DNA from: Io17-Chloro-G2 sp034420695
GTDB taxonomy: Bacteria > Chloroflexota > Dehalococcoidia > Lucifugimonadales > UBA3495
Direction of reading: 5' to 3'
Assembly: GCA_034420695.1 (NCBI GenBank)
Contig: DAOULB010000028.1
Coordinates: 1-26,928, forward strand
DNA: 26,928 nt
Each line of letters opens with the position of its first letter. Position 1 is the first letter of the stretch. Position numbers and translations under genes: made by a program. Positions 14,126 through 21,542 of the stretch are shown in pieces. Below the pieces are notes generated by a model. It was not told the origin of the DNA. It did no database searches and worked only from the letters and a program-made list of their open reading frames with translations.

Positions 14126-15091
14126 GTGAGTACACCCCGTTCTTCCTCCGGCGTCGACGGCGAACTACTGGCATTTTTCCAAGGCGGCTATGTTCCCCTG
14201 AAGGACGCTCGGGTCAACGTGATGACCCACGCCTTGCATTATGGTACCGGAATCTTCGAAGGCATACGGGGCAACTGGAATGAAGAGCAGGAAACGGTCT
14301 TCATATTCAGGCTGAGAGAGCATTACGAGCGCCTTCTGCGGGGTTGCCGCCTGCTGATGCTGGACATTCCCTACTCAGTGGACGAGCTATGCGAGATCAC
14401 CGTGGAGTTGGTGGAGAGGAACGGCCATCGGCAGGATATTTACATCCGGCCTTTAGCCTACAAGAGCGCGGAACTGGTGGCCAACCTGAAATTGCAGGAA
14501 CTGGCCAGCGACTTTACCCTGATTACCGTCCCATTCGGAAACTACTTGGGGGCCGACGCCCTTCGTTGTTGCACCTCATCCTGGCGCCGGGTGGATGACC
14601 CCATGATTCCGGCGCGGCTGAAGATTTCCGGGATCTATGTCAACAGCATTCTGGCCAAGACCGAGGCCACTATGGCCGGGTTCGACGAAGCCATCATCCT
14701 GAACCAGGATGGACACGTGTGCGAAGGCTCTGGAGAAAACCTATTCGTGGTCAATGGTGGCCGATTGATTACACCAATCCTTGAAGACAATGTTCTGCCT
14801 GGTATAACCCGTGACACGGTTGTGCAACTGGCCCAGAGTGAACTAGGGCTGGAGGTGGTAGAAAGGAGTATTGACCGCAGTGAGTTGTACCTGTCTGACG
14901 AAGTCTTTCTTACGGGTACCGCGGCCCACCTGACACCGATGGTCCAATTGGACAACCGGAGCATCGGCGACGGGAAACCAGGACCGGTTTCGACGCAGCT
15001 CCAAAAGATGTACTTTGAAATAGTGGTGGGGAAGAATCCCAAGTATCTGCACTGGTGCACCGCTGCTTCTCCCCGCCTAGTAACCGCCTAG
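14126..15091 (+). CDS. ilvE: Branched-chain amino acid aminotransferase
   Basis: A 321-residue fold-type IV PLP enzyme that interconverts branched-chain amino acids and 2-oxo acids. FQGGYVPLKDARVNV leads into HALHYGTGIFEGIR (36-49), a signature of IlvE proteins. The PLP lysine is K166 in ARLKISGIYVNS, and EGSGENLFVV (around 204-213) and PGITRDTV (around 234-241) complete the cofactor site. The length is normal for IlvE. The start is a GTG at 14126 with AAAGAGG (14112-14118) seven bases upstream. It is close to its own promoter at 14065-14093. plsY follows 136 bases later on the same strand; a short GGGGGC/GCCCCC hairpin at 15137-15157 lies between. D-amino acid aminotransferase is the main alternative, but the residues above fit IlvE better. 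Confidence 0.93.
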   Translation: MSTPRSSSGVDGELLAFFQGGYVPLKDARVNVMTHALHYGTGIFEGIRGNWNEEQETVFIFRLREHYERLLRGCRLLMLDIPYSVDELCEITVELVERNGHRQDIYIRPLAYKSAELVANLKLQELASDFTLITVPFGNYLGADALRCCTSSWRRVDDPMIPARLKISGIYVNSILAKTEATMAGFDEAIILNQDGHVCEGSGENLFVVNGGRLITPILEDNVLPGITRDTVVQLAQSELGLEVVERSIDRSELYLSDEVFLTGTAAHLTPMVQLDNRSIGDGKPGPVSTQLQKMYFEIVVGKNPKYLHWCTAASPRLVTA

Positions 15092-15227
15092 ACCACTGGA
15101 GCACTGGTCTTTCCAGGCTCTGAGGAACTAACCAATGGGGGCAAGGCTGGCGCCCCCGGAAAGGAGTTTGACGGAGCTGATGGAGTCCTTCTTGCGGCAG
15201 TGCACCTGAAGAAGCACGGAGCCCTGT

Positions 15228-15824
15228 ATGATTTGGGACTTGGTGCTATGGTGCGTCTTCCTTCTGGTGTCCTATGTTTTTGGTGGTATTCCTACGGCCT
15301 ACCTGGCTGGCAGGTTAGTTAAGGGGCAGGACATCCGAGACGTGGGTGACCGCAACTCCGGCGCCGCAAACGTATTTCGGAACGTGGGTCCCAAGGCCGG
15401 TCTAGCAGTTGGAGCCATTGACATTGCCAAAGGCGGAGCCGCGGTCCTGCTAACGAAGGCAGCCTTGGATTCACAGGCTGCCGAGATGGTTTCCGGCCTA
15501 CTGGTTGTGGCGGGCCATAATTGGTCGCCGTTCTTGGGGATGAGAGGAGGACGCGGGGCTGCAACGGCAGTGGGAGTATTGATGGCCATGCTGCCCATGC
15601 TGGCGATTCCCGTCGCCATATCAGCCTTGGCGGTGCTCTGGTTCACCAGAAAGGCCATTATGGCCTTGGCCTACTTCCTCGTATTGATGGCCTTGCTGGC
15701 TTGGGCGCCGTTCTTCGACTACTCTTCTCGCCAGTCCGCTTATGCGCTGCTCATTCCGGTGATGATAGGGGTGTGCCATGTGATCAGCGTACGGAGGCTG
15801 GCCGCTCCCGACCCTGCCCGTTAA
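15228..15824 (+). CDS. plsY: Glycerol-3-phosphate acyltransferase PlsY
   Basis: A 198-residue integral membrane enzyme that transfers the acyl group from acyl-phosphate to glycerol-3-phosphate, the first step of phospholipid synthesis. About five hydrophobic segments alternate with the conserved loops: GDRNSGAANVFRNVG at 40-54 (the GSGNxGATN-type motif, with D41, R42 and A48 instead of the usual residues), AIDIAKGG at 63-70, and GHNWSPFLGMRGGRGAAT at 96-113. The length is normal. The ATG at 15228 follows a weak ACGGAG. It sits between ilvE and the arylsulfotransferase-like gene, all on the + strand; the gap to the latter is 54 bases. A partner PlsX is not present here. Confidence 0.92.
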   Translation: MIWDLVLWCVFLLVSYVFGGIPTAYLAGRLVKGQDIRDVGDRNSGAANVFRNVGPKAGLAVGAIDIAKGGAAVLLTKAALDSQAAEMVSGLLVVAGHNWSPFLGMRGGRGAATAVGVLMAMLPMLAIPVAISALAVLWFTRKAIMALAYFLVLMALLAWAPFFDYSSRQSAYALLIPVMIGVCHVISVRRLAAPDPAR

Positions 15825-15878
15825 AGCCCAATTCCAGGCAAATGCGAAAGGCAATTTACGGTCCGAGCGGAGGAATGC

Positions 15879-17003
15879 ATGGGCTGGTCCAGTCATCATC
15901 CCGTAGGGTTAATTCACAATGACACCCACCGAAGTTTTCGCGGCTATACCCTGTTTTGTAACAATAGGGCTGCAGTTGATGCACGGCTGATCGACATGGA
16001 AGGGCGGATCTGCCACCGTTGGCACTGGGCCGGCGGAATAGGGTACGCCTATCTGCTGCCCAGTGGCAATCTGTTGCTCCGGACCAGGCCCGACCAGGGA
16101 CCGGAAGGCGGAATCGGAGGGTCTTCCGGAGCCATCGTGGAGTTGGATTGGGACAGCAGGGTGGTTTGGGAGTACCGTAATCCCATGATCCATCACGACT
16201 TCCAGCGGCTGGACAATGGCAACACCCTTGTGTTGCTGTGGGAGAGGATTCCCGCAGAGCTGACTAGTCAGATCAAGGGAGGATATAGGGCAGATGACGA
16301 CCCAGAGCAGATGCTGGGAGACGTGGTTGAGGAAATTGCTCCCGACGGCAGCACCGTGCATCGGTGGGAGTCGTGGCATCACCTGAGCGTCGAGGAGGAC
16401 GTGATCTGCCCCCTCGAAGGCCGGAAGGAGTGGACCCACGGCAACGCCGTAAGCTTGACCCCCAGGGGGGAGCTCTTGGTCAGCTACCGCCAGACCAGCA
16501 CCATAGGATTGGTGGACCGGGACTCCGGTGACTTCCGTTGGAAATGGGGACCCGGTCAGGTTTCCCATCAGCACCATCCCACTTTTCTGGATAACAGCCG
16601 GGTGCTGCTCTTCGACAACGGATGCCACCGCAGGGGCGTCGACTTCTCCAGGTTGGTGGAAGTTGACCCGGAAACCGGCAAGATTGAATGGGAATACGCT
16701 GCCAATCCGGCAATCTCGTTCTACAGTTACAACATCAGCAGCGCCCAGCGCCTGCCTAATGGGAATACACTTGCCTGCGAAGGTGCTGCCGGGCGCATCT
16801 TTGAAGTGACGTCAGCGAAGGAATTGGTCTGGGAATATATTAATCCGGTGTTTCTAGGAGGCCAGAACCCTAACGCCAGCAACCCTTCCAGCATCGGCAA
16901 TTCGGTGTTCCGGGCCCACCGGTACGGTCCGGACCACCCGGGGCTGCAGAACAAGGACTTGGACCCGCAACGTTACGCAAACCTCAACCGGCTTTACCCC
17001 TAA
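15879..17003 (+). CDS. Arylsulfotransferase (ASST)-like beta-propeller protein
   Basis: A 374-residue propeller protein resembling the arylsulfotransferase families, which in characterised members move a sulfuryl group between phenols without PAPS. Matching segments are HHDFQRLDNGNTLVLLWE (105-122), WTHGNAVSLTPRGELLVSYR (185-204), HQHHPTFLDNSRVLLFDNG (230-248) and SSAQRLPNGNTLACEG (287-302). H106, H187 and H230-H233 are candidates for the active-site histidines. Periplasmic ASST enzymes have a signal peptide and disulfide; here the start MGWSSHHPVG shows neither, so the protein is probably cytosolic. GGAGG at 15869-15873 lies just before the ATG at 15879. It is third after ilvE and plsY, and a small hairpin follows at 17010-17029. 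The activity is inferred and may differ. Confidence 0.8.
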   Translation: MGWSSHHPVGLIHNDTHRSFRGYTLFCNNRAAVDARLIDMEGRICHRWHWAGGIGYAYLLPSGNLLLRTRPDQGPEGGIGGSSGAIVELDWDSRVVWEYRNPMIHHDFQRLDNGNTLVLLWERIPAELTSQIKGGYRADDDPEQMLGDVVEEIAPDGSTVHRWESWHHLSVEEDVICPLEGRKEWTHGNAVSLTPRGELLVSYRQTSTIGLVDRDSGDFRWKWGPGQVSHQHHPTFLDNSRVLLFDNGCHRRGVDFSRLVEVDPETGKIEWEYAANPAISFYSYNISSAQRLPNGNTLACEGAAGRIFEVTSAKELVWEYINPVFLGGQNPNASNPSSIGNSVFRAHRYGPDHPGLQNKDLDPQRYANLNRLYP

Positions 17004-17009
17004 GCAGCA

Positions 17010-17029
17010 AGGGGATGCTCTGATCCCCT
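17010..17029 (+). terminator. Small hairpin after the ASST-like gene
   Basis: AGGGGAT (17010-17016) pairs with ATCCCCT (17023-17029) around a six-base loop, seven bases after the stop codon. There is no T-run, so the call is weak. Confidence 0.4.
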
Positions 17030-17140
17030 CGCCTGCAGCGGAGGCCGCCCTGAAAAACATCCTTGAATTACTTGGGCGTCTCGGGTAAAGGCGTCTATCC
17101 TAGAAAGTCCTCAGTTCCAGCGTCTAACCAGGAAAAGGCA

Positions 17141-17146
17141 TATAAT
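17141..17146 (+). promoter_or_regulatory. Possible -10 element for the VOC gene
   Basis: A perfect TATAAT within GCATATAATA, the same ten bases as at 711-720 before DUF1800. No convincing -35 stands 16-18 bases upstream (TTCCAG at 17115-17120 is 20 bases away). The VOC start lies about 50 bases downstream. Confidence 0.4.
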
Positions 17147-17194
17147 ACTCAATGCATTTGGGTTACCTTACAAAAACCCGAAGAGGAGATTGAT

Positions 17195-17749
17195 ATGTCA
17201 GCGAAGGTTAACGGCCTCGGTCACATAGGTTTCTACGTTCACGACCTCGACCTTATGAAAGACTTCTACGCCAATTTTATGGGCATGACCCTTACCAAGG
17301 TAGGGCAACTCGGAGCCTTTTTCAGTGCCGACCCCGAAGGTGTTGACCACGAGATAGCGCTGATTAGCGGCCGGGCTTCCCTCGATGACCCCCACTGGAT
17401 CCAGCAGATTTCAATGCGCGTGGATTCTCTCGATGACCTGCGTGATTTCAAGCGCCGCATCCTGGAACACGGGTACCAACTCGACCGCATCGTCACTCAT
17501 GCCAGCGCCATCGGTTGCTACTTCCGCGACCCGGAAAACAACCCCACTGAAGTCTTCTGGCTGACCGGCTATCAGTCCTGGGCCCAGATTGGCATTCCAA
17601 TCGATATTGACCAGTCCGACGAGGACGTCATGGCAGACGTGCGCCGGTCCTGGGATGTAGCCAGGCACGTTGAGATGGGCAATCCCCCCACTCCCGAAAC
17701 GGTCAACGCCATTCGCGAGCTTAACTCGACTGCGGTCGCCAGCCGTTAA
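17195..17749 (+). CDS. VOC superfamily (glyoxalase/extradiol dioxygenase-like) protein
   Basis: A 184-residue protein of the vicinal oxygen chelate superfamily, one beta-alpha-beta module pair. GLGHIGFYVHDLD at residues 7-19 supplies the first metal ligand H10, and DPENNPTEVFW at 112-122 supplies E119. In extradiol dioxygenases the middle ligand is a His in the strand that here reads IQQISMRVDSLDD (69-81); that position is Gln71, so the usual His-His-Glu triad is not intact. A Gln can act as a ligand in glyoxalase I, so a different VOC reaction is possible. AAGAGGAGAT (17181-17190) precedes the ATG at 17195; the frame is open further upstream but without homology. A 35-residue C-terminal tail (DIDQSDEDVMADVRR) is helical. 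It appears monocistronic, with a terminator at 17825-17855. Confidence 0.85.
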   Translation: MSAKVNGLGHIGFYVHDLDLMKDFYANFMGMTLTKVGQLGAFFSADPEGVDHEIALISGRASLDDPHWIQQISMRVDSLDDLRDFKRRILEHGYQLDRIVTHASAIGCYFRDPENNPTEVFWLTGYQSWAQIGIPIDIDQSDEDVMADVRRSWDVARHVEMGNPPTPETVNAIRELNSTAVASR

Positions 17750-17824
17750 TCCCCCGTGTGGTCCCAAATCCCCGCCTGTGGAAGGAGCCGACCCACTTCA
17801 TAGTCATAGATGGACTTACAGGCA

Positions 17825-17855
17825 AAGGGGCCCAAACCCCAAACTTGGGCCTCTT
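17825..17855 (+). terminator. Terminator after the VOC gene
   Basis: AAGGGGCCCAA (17825-17835) pairs with TTGGGCCTCTT (17845-17855), one G-U pair, with a nine-base loop, followed by CTATTCCTTAT. It lies 75 bases after the stop codon. Confidence 0.6.
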
Positions 17856-17975
17856 CTATTCCTTATACTTGGCGTTTTGTACGCTACAGGTTTCCCGGCG
17901 GTCTTTGCCTGTTCATGTAACCGCCTGCTGGGGCATCTCTTGAAGGGCTTGGATCTCGCTACTCTCGTAGAACTT

Positions 17976-18004
17976 TCGCCATCCCATTGACCTTGGGTTA
18001 TACT
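17976..18004 (+). promoter_or_regulatory. Candidate promoter for the cupin-monooxygenase genes
   Basis: TCGCCA (17976-17981, 4 of 6), 17 bases and TATACT (17999-18004, 5 of 6). A TTGACC at 17987-17992 is too near the -10 to pair with it. The rest of the gap 17750-18076 holds the terminator above and no gene. Confidence 0.35.
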
Positions 18005-18076
18005 CGTTCAAGAGTCACCTTGAGAGAATTGGAGCTCGCTTCCTCCCCATGCTCAACAACCAACCAAGGACCGCAA

Positions 18077-18406
18077 ATGGACGCTTTCGAAATTGCAGAC
18101 ATGATGGAAGACCGGGCCCGCAGTGGTTCGCCCTACCATGAGTTCCTCCGTTCCCCTGACCTGAGCTTGGGTCTCTACCACCTCGCGGCCGGAGCCGAAG
18201 ATCCCCAGCAGCCCCACACCGAGGACGAAATCTACTACGTGGTCCAAGGGAAGGGAATAGTCAGCGTGGATGGAGAAGACCGGCTAGTCCAAGCCGGGTC
18301 AACCATCTTTGTGGGAACTAGCGTGGAGCACAGGTTCCACTCCATTACCGAGGACCTGACCCTCCTGGTGGTTTTCGCCCCACCCCGGCGTTCTAGGGCT
18401 ATCTAG
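18077..18406 (+). CDS. Single-domain cupin protein
   Basis: A 109-residue cupin_2-type protein. The first cupin motif is QPHTEDEIYYVVQGKGIVSV (about 49-68) with a His-Glu-Glu arrangement, and the second is QAGSTIFVGTSVEHRFHSI (about 76-94), so a metal site is plausible. The start at 18077 (MDAFEIADMMEDRARSG) is supported by AAGGA at 18066-18070; upstream codons in the same frame do not look coding. It lies 48 bases before the SsuD-like monooxygenase and in the same reading frame, so the two are likely co-transcribed. Cupins of this size often bind or isomerise small molecules; the substrate is unknown. Confidence 0.85.
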   Translation: MDAFEIADMMEDRARSGSPYHEFLRSPDLSLGLYHLAAGAEDPQQPHTEDEIYYVVQGKGIVSVDGEDRLVQAGSTIFVGTSVEHRFHSITEDLTLLVVFAPPRRSRAI

Positions 18407-18440
18407 CAACGGCCCTCCAGCCAGACGTCCTCAGTCCAAA

Positions 18441-18448
18441 AAGGAGGT
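18441..18448 (+). promoter_or_regulatory. Ribosome binding site that points to a CTG start
   Basis: AAGGAGGT, a near-perfect anti-Shine-Dalgarno complement. It lies 21 bases before the first ATG (18470), too far, but seven bases from the GGAGG core to an in-frame CTG at 18455. Confidence 0.6.
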
Positions 18449-18454
18449 ACCCTA

Positions 18455-19576
18455 CTGGAAGTCATAGGTATGATAGGCGTTAACCGGGAGGTGCCGTCCT
18501 CCTCAGGAGCCAGCCTTAGCACCTTCGGCGGGGCCATCAATCCTGGCGGCTCGGTGTCCTCCGGTTTGGACCCGGACTACATCGTGGAGTTCGCCAGGAT
18601 CCACGAGAACAGCGGCTTCGACAAGGTCCTGCTGGGCTACTCTTCCTCCACTGCCGACGGATTTGCCGTGGCCGGCTACGCCGCCTCCCACACCCGCACC
18701 TTGGGATACTTGATCGCCCACCGGGCCGGGTTCATGGCACCTACCTTGGCGGCCCGCATGGCTGCCACTTTGGACCAACTAACTTCCGGGCGGATTGCCC
18801 TGCATGTAATCACAGGAGGGAGCGACCGGGAACAAAAGAGAGAAGGCGACTGGCTGGACCATGACCAGCGCTACCGGCGCACCGCGGAGTACTTGGAAAT
18901 AGTGAAAAGGGTTTGGACAGAGGACAGACCCTTCGACTACGAGGGGGAGTTTTACCGTCTCCAACAAGCCCACAGCGATGTTGCCCCTTGGCAGAAGCCT
19001 CATCTGCCTTTGTTCTTCGGCGGAGCTTCGGAAGAGGCGAAGAAAGTAGGAGCCCGGTTCGCGGACGTGTTCGCATTGTGGGGGGAACCGCTGGAAGCCA
19101 TTAAGGCACAGATAGCGGACATTAGCCGGGTGGCTTCAGAATACGAACGACAGCCAGCGTTCAGCCTGTCAATGAGGCCGATTCTGGCAACCACCGAGGC
19201 GGAAGCTTGGGAGCGAGCGGGCAATATTCTCTCATCGGTCAAGAAGTCAGTGGGAAACTCATTGCAGCCCGGGGAGGCCGCCCGCCCTCAATCCGTGGGT
19301 TCACGTCGGCTTTTGAAATTTGCTGCCCAGGGAGAGGTCCACGACCAGCGACTTTACATGCCCATTGCCCAGGCCAGTGGCGCTGCTGGCAGCACCACTG
19401 CCTTGGTGGGAACGGCTGCACAGGTTGCCGATTCCATGCTGAAGTATTATGACGCCGGATGCTCGACTTTCATTATCCGGGGCTTCGACCCCGTTGCCGA
19501 TGCTGAGGAGTACGGCAAGGAATTGATTCCGATGTTGAGGAAGGGCGCGGCGCAGCGACAACAGTCAAGGCAGTAG
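18455..19576 (+). CDS. LLM-class flavin-dependent monooxygenase, SsuD-like
   Basis: A luciferase-like flavin monooxygenase of 373 residues if started at CTG 18455 (368 from the ATG at 18470). It resembles alkanesulfonate monooxygenase SsuD: LGYSSSTADGF near the N-terminus, LIAHRAGFMAPTLAARMAAT for the central strand-helix, HVITGGSDREQKREGDWL for the FMN/phosphate loop, and WQKPHLPLFFGGASEEA before the last helices. Family members commonly begin with EVIGMIG-like residues, which appear here only if the CTG is used (LEVIGMIGVN), matching the well-placed AAGGAGGT. Such enzymes use reduced FMN and O2 to cleave C-S or C-C bonds; a flavin reductase is not in the window. Its neighbours are a cupin (48 bases upstream) and gamma-glutamyltransferase (130 bases downstream). 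Confidence 0.87.
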   Translation: MEVIGMIGVNREVPSSSGASLSTFGGAINPGGSVSSGLDPDYIVEFARIHENSGFDKVLLGYSSSTADGFAVAGYAASHTRTLGYLIAHRAGFMAPTLAARMAATLDQLTSGRIALHVITGGSDREQKREGDWLDHDQRYRRTAEYLEIVKRVWTEDRPFDYEGEFYRLQQAHSDVAPWQKPHLPLFFGGASEEAKKVGARFADVFALWGEPLEAIKAQIADISRVASEYERQPAFSLSMRPILATTEAEAWERAGNILSSVKKSVGNSLQPGEAARPQSVGSRRLLKFAAQGEVHDQRLYMPIAQASGAAGSTTALVGTAAQVADSMLKYYDAGCSTFIIRGFDPVADAEEYGKELIPMLRKGAAQRQQSRQ

Positions 19577-19676
19577 TGGGGGTTGTTGGCAAACTTGCCA
19601 GCTTAACTTGAGGGGCGTATAACGGAGCCTGAAGTTTGGACCCCATACTTCCCCAGTCGGCAGCCCGGGAAAGGGT

Positions 19677-19702
19677 GTTATCCGGGAATCAGGAGGGATA
19701 AC
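19677..19702 (+). promoter_or_regulatory. Hairpin enclosing the ggt ribosome binding site
   Basis: GTTATCC (19677-19683) can pair with GGATAAC (19696-19702), leaving a 12-base loop that holds AGGAG of the site AGGAGG (19691-19696). The ATG follows at 19707. The fold could reduce ribosome access. Confidence 0.45.
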
Positions 19703-19706
19703 CCGC

Positions 19707-21485
19707 ATGGCCGGTCAATCAAGCATCCACGCCAAGGGAAGCCAGGGAGAGTTTTCCCACCGCCCCATGATCTGGGGAACCCGAGGGATGGTCGGTGCAG
19801 GAACGCAGCTTACCGCCCAGGCGGGCTTGAATGCCTTGTGGCGAGGCGGCAACGCCGTGGACGCCGCGGTGTCCTCAGCTCTGGCCGCCGGAGTGTTGGA
19901 GCCCACTGCTTCATACTCCCTGGGGGGCGAAGTTGCCTTCCTGTTCTACGAGGCTTCCACTGGCAAAGTCAGGTCGGTAGTGGGCCAGGGCTGGGCCCCG
20001 GAAAAGGCCACGATGGAGTTGTACCGGGAACGGTGGGGTGAGATACCCTTCGGCGTTCTCAGCACCACAGTGCCCGGTGTCATTTCCGCCCTGCTCTCCA
20101 TGCTGGCTCGCTACGGCACCAAGAGTTTCGGTCAAGCTGTTCACGCTGCGCTTAGTTTCGCCCGCGACGGCTTTCCAACCTACCAGCTTTTGAACCAAGG
20201 CATCACCGGTTGGGAGGCGAATATCCGAAAGTATCCGGACTCGGCCAGGACCTACCTGCCCAAGGGCCAACCGCCGGTTTTGGGAAGCATTTTTTCCCAG
20301 CCAGACTTGGCGGCCACCCTCTCCACAATGGTGGAAGAGGAGGCCCTTGCACTGGGCAGGGGGCTGAACCGGGAACAGGCCATACAAACTGCCAGGGACG
20401 CCTTCTACAAAGGAGGTCCGGCCCGGCGGATGGTGAAGGCGCTTCAGGACCTGGGCGGGCTGCATGCAATCGACGACTTTGGTGACTATGTTTCCCCGTG
20501 GGAAGAGCCGGTCTCAACCACCTACCGGGGCTATAAGATATTTACCAACCGCAGTTGGACCCAGGGCATCAGCCTGTTGCAGGCGTTGAACATCATCGAG
20601 GGGGACGACTTGGCGTCCCTAGGACACAACAGTGTTGAGGGCATACACCTCCAAGTTGAGGCATTGAAGCTGGCCATGGCAGACCGGGAGAAGTATGTCG
20701 GCGACGAGGACTTCGTGGACGTTCCCATCGACAGGCTTCTGAGCAAGGAATACTCTCGGCTGCGGCGGCAACTCATCGACCAGGGACATGCATCCCCGGA
20801 GTATCCGGCGGGAGACCCGGTCAGGCTCCAGGCTGTGGAAGGCTCTCGTGCTGCCGCTCGTTCTCCTCGATTTGAAGTGGCTCCGGCAGGGGGATCCGAA
20901 GGTACTACCTACTTGGCGGCGATAGATTCCCAAGGCAACATGGTATCGGCTACCCCCAGCACCTTTTCGGGGTTGTCCAAGGGGATGATCCTGGGGGATA
21001 CCGGCATCCTGATAAACAACCGGGGGTGTTACTTCTGGTTGGACCCGGACAACGCCAACGCTCTGGAACCCCGCAAGCGGCCTCGGACCACTCCTTGCAC
21101 CTTCATCATCCTAAAGGACGGGAAGCCGTTCATGACCCTGGGTACTCCAGGGGCGGACAGCCAGGTGCCGAGTGACCTGCAGGTGCTGACCAATATCCTG
21201 GACTTCGGCCTAAATCTTCAGGAGGCTGTGGAGGCACCCAGGTTCGGCTGCAACAGCTTTCCAAGGTCGCCTTGGCCCCACGAGACCTATCCCAACCAGT
21301 TGGAAATGGAAGACCGGGTCTCCCAAGAGGTTGCCGACGGTCTGGTCGAGTTGGGCCACCGCGTGACCTGGGTGGGCCCTTGGGGCGTCAGCAACGGATT
21401 CGCACCTGTGATGATAGACCAGCAGTCGGGGGCCTACGTTGGAGCAGCAGACCCCCGCAAGGAGTCGGTGGCCGTCGGCTGGTAG
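19707..21485 (+). CDS. ggt: Gamma-glutamyltransferase family protein (Ntn hydrolase)
   Basis: A 592-residue member of the gamma-glutamyltranspeptidase family. These proenzymes cut themselves before a Thr, which then attacks gamma-glutamyl bonds such as that of glutathione. The large-subunit start shows GGNAVDAAVSSALA at 48-61 and ASYSLGGEVAF at 68-78. The predicted cleavage site is before T400 in SEGTTYLAAIDSQGNMVSAT, followed by PRTTPCTFI and the small-subunit pocket TPGADSQVPSD in place of the E. coli PGGSRI-type motif. No signal peptide is visible (MAGQSSIHAKGS), so it is likely cytosolic, unlike periplasmic GGT. The ATG at 19707 has AGGAGG 10 bases upstream inside a hairpin. It lies 130 bases after the SsuD-like gene and may share a transcript. 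Cephalosporin or other amide hydrolysis is an alternative within this family. Confidence 0.88.
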   Translation: MAGQSSIHAKGSQGEFSHRPMIWGTRGMVGAGTQLTAQAGLNALWRGGNAVDAAVSSALAAGVLEPTASYSLGGEVAFLFYEASTGKVRSVVGQGWAPEKATMELYRERWGEIPFGVLSTTVPGVISALLSMLARYGTKSFGQAVHAALSFARDGFPTYQLLNQGITGWEANIRKYPDSARTYLPKGQPPVLGSIFSQPDLAATLSTMVEEEALALGRGLNREQAIQTARDAFYKGGPARRMVKALQDLGGLHAIDDFGDYVSPWEEPVSTTYRGYKIFTNRSWTQGISLLQALNIIEGDDLASLGHNSVEGIHLQVEALKLAMADREKYVGDEDFVDVPIDRLLSKEYSRLRRQLIDQGHASPEYPAGDPVRLQAVEGSRAAARSPRFEVAPAGGSEGTTYLAAIDSQGNMVSATPSTFSGLSKGMILGDTGILINNRGCYFWLDPDNANALEPRKRPRTTPCTFIILKDGKPFMTLGTPGADSQVPSDLQVLTNILDFGLNLQEAVEAPRFGCNSFPRSPWPHETYPNQLEMEDRVSQEVADGLVELGHRVTWVGPWGVSNGFAPVMIDQQSGAYVGAADPRKESVAVGW

Positions 21486-21517
21486 GTCACTCGACCGGAT
21501 GGATGGCTGGCCCGCCG

Positions 21518-21536
21518 GCAATGAACCGGTCATTGC
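21518..21536. terminator. Hairpin between convergent ggt and acyl-CoA dehydrogenase genes
   Basis: GCAATGA (21518-21524) pairs with TCATTGC (21530-21536) around a five-base loop, in the 57-base gap between the two stop codons. It may serve both strands; no T-run is seen. Confidence 0.5.
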
Positions 21537-21542
21537 GCGCCG

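Noticed and set aside
18077..19576. Cupin-monooxygenase fusion by stop-codon read-through
   Set aside because: The two genes share a frame, but the TAG at 18404-18406 is followed by a strong ribosome site, which indicates separate initiation.
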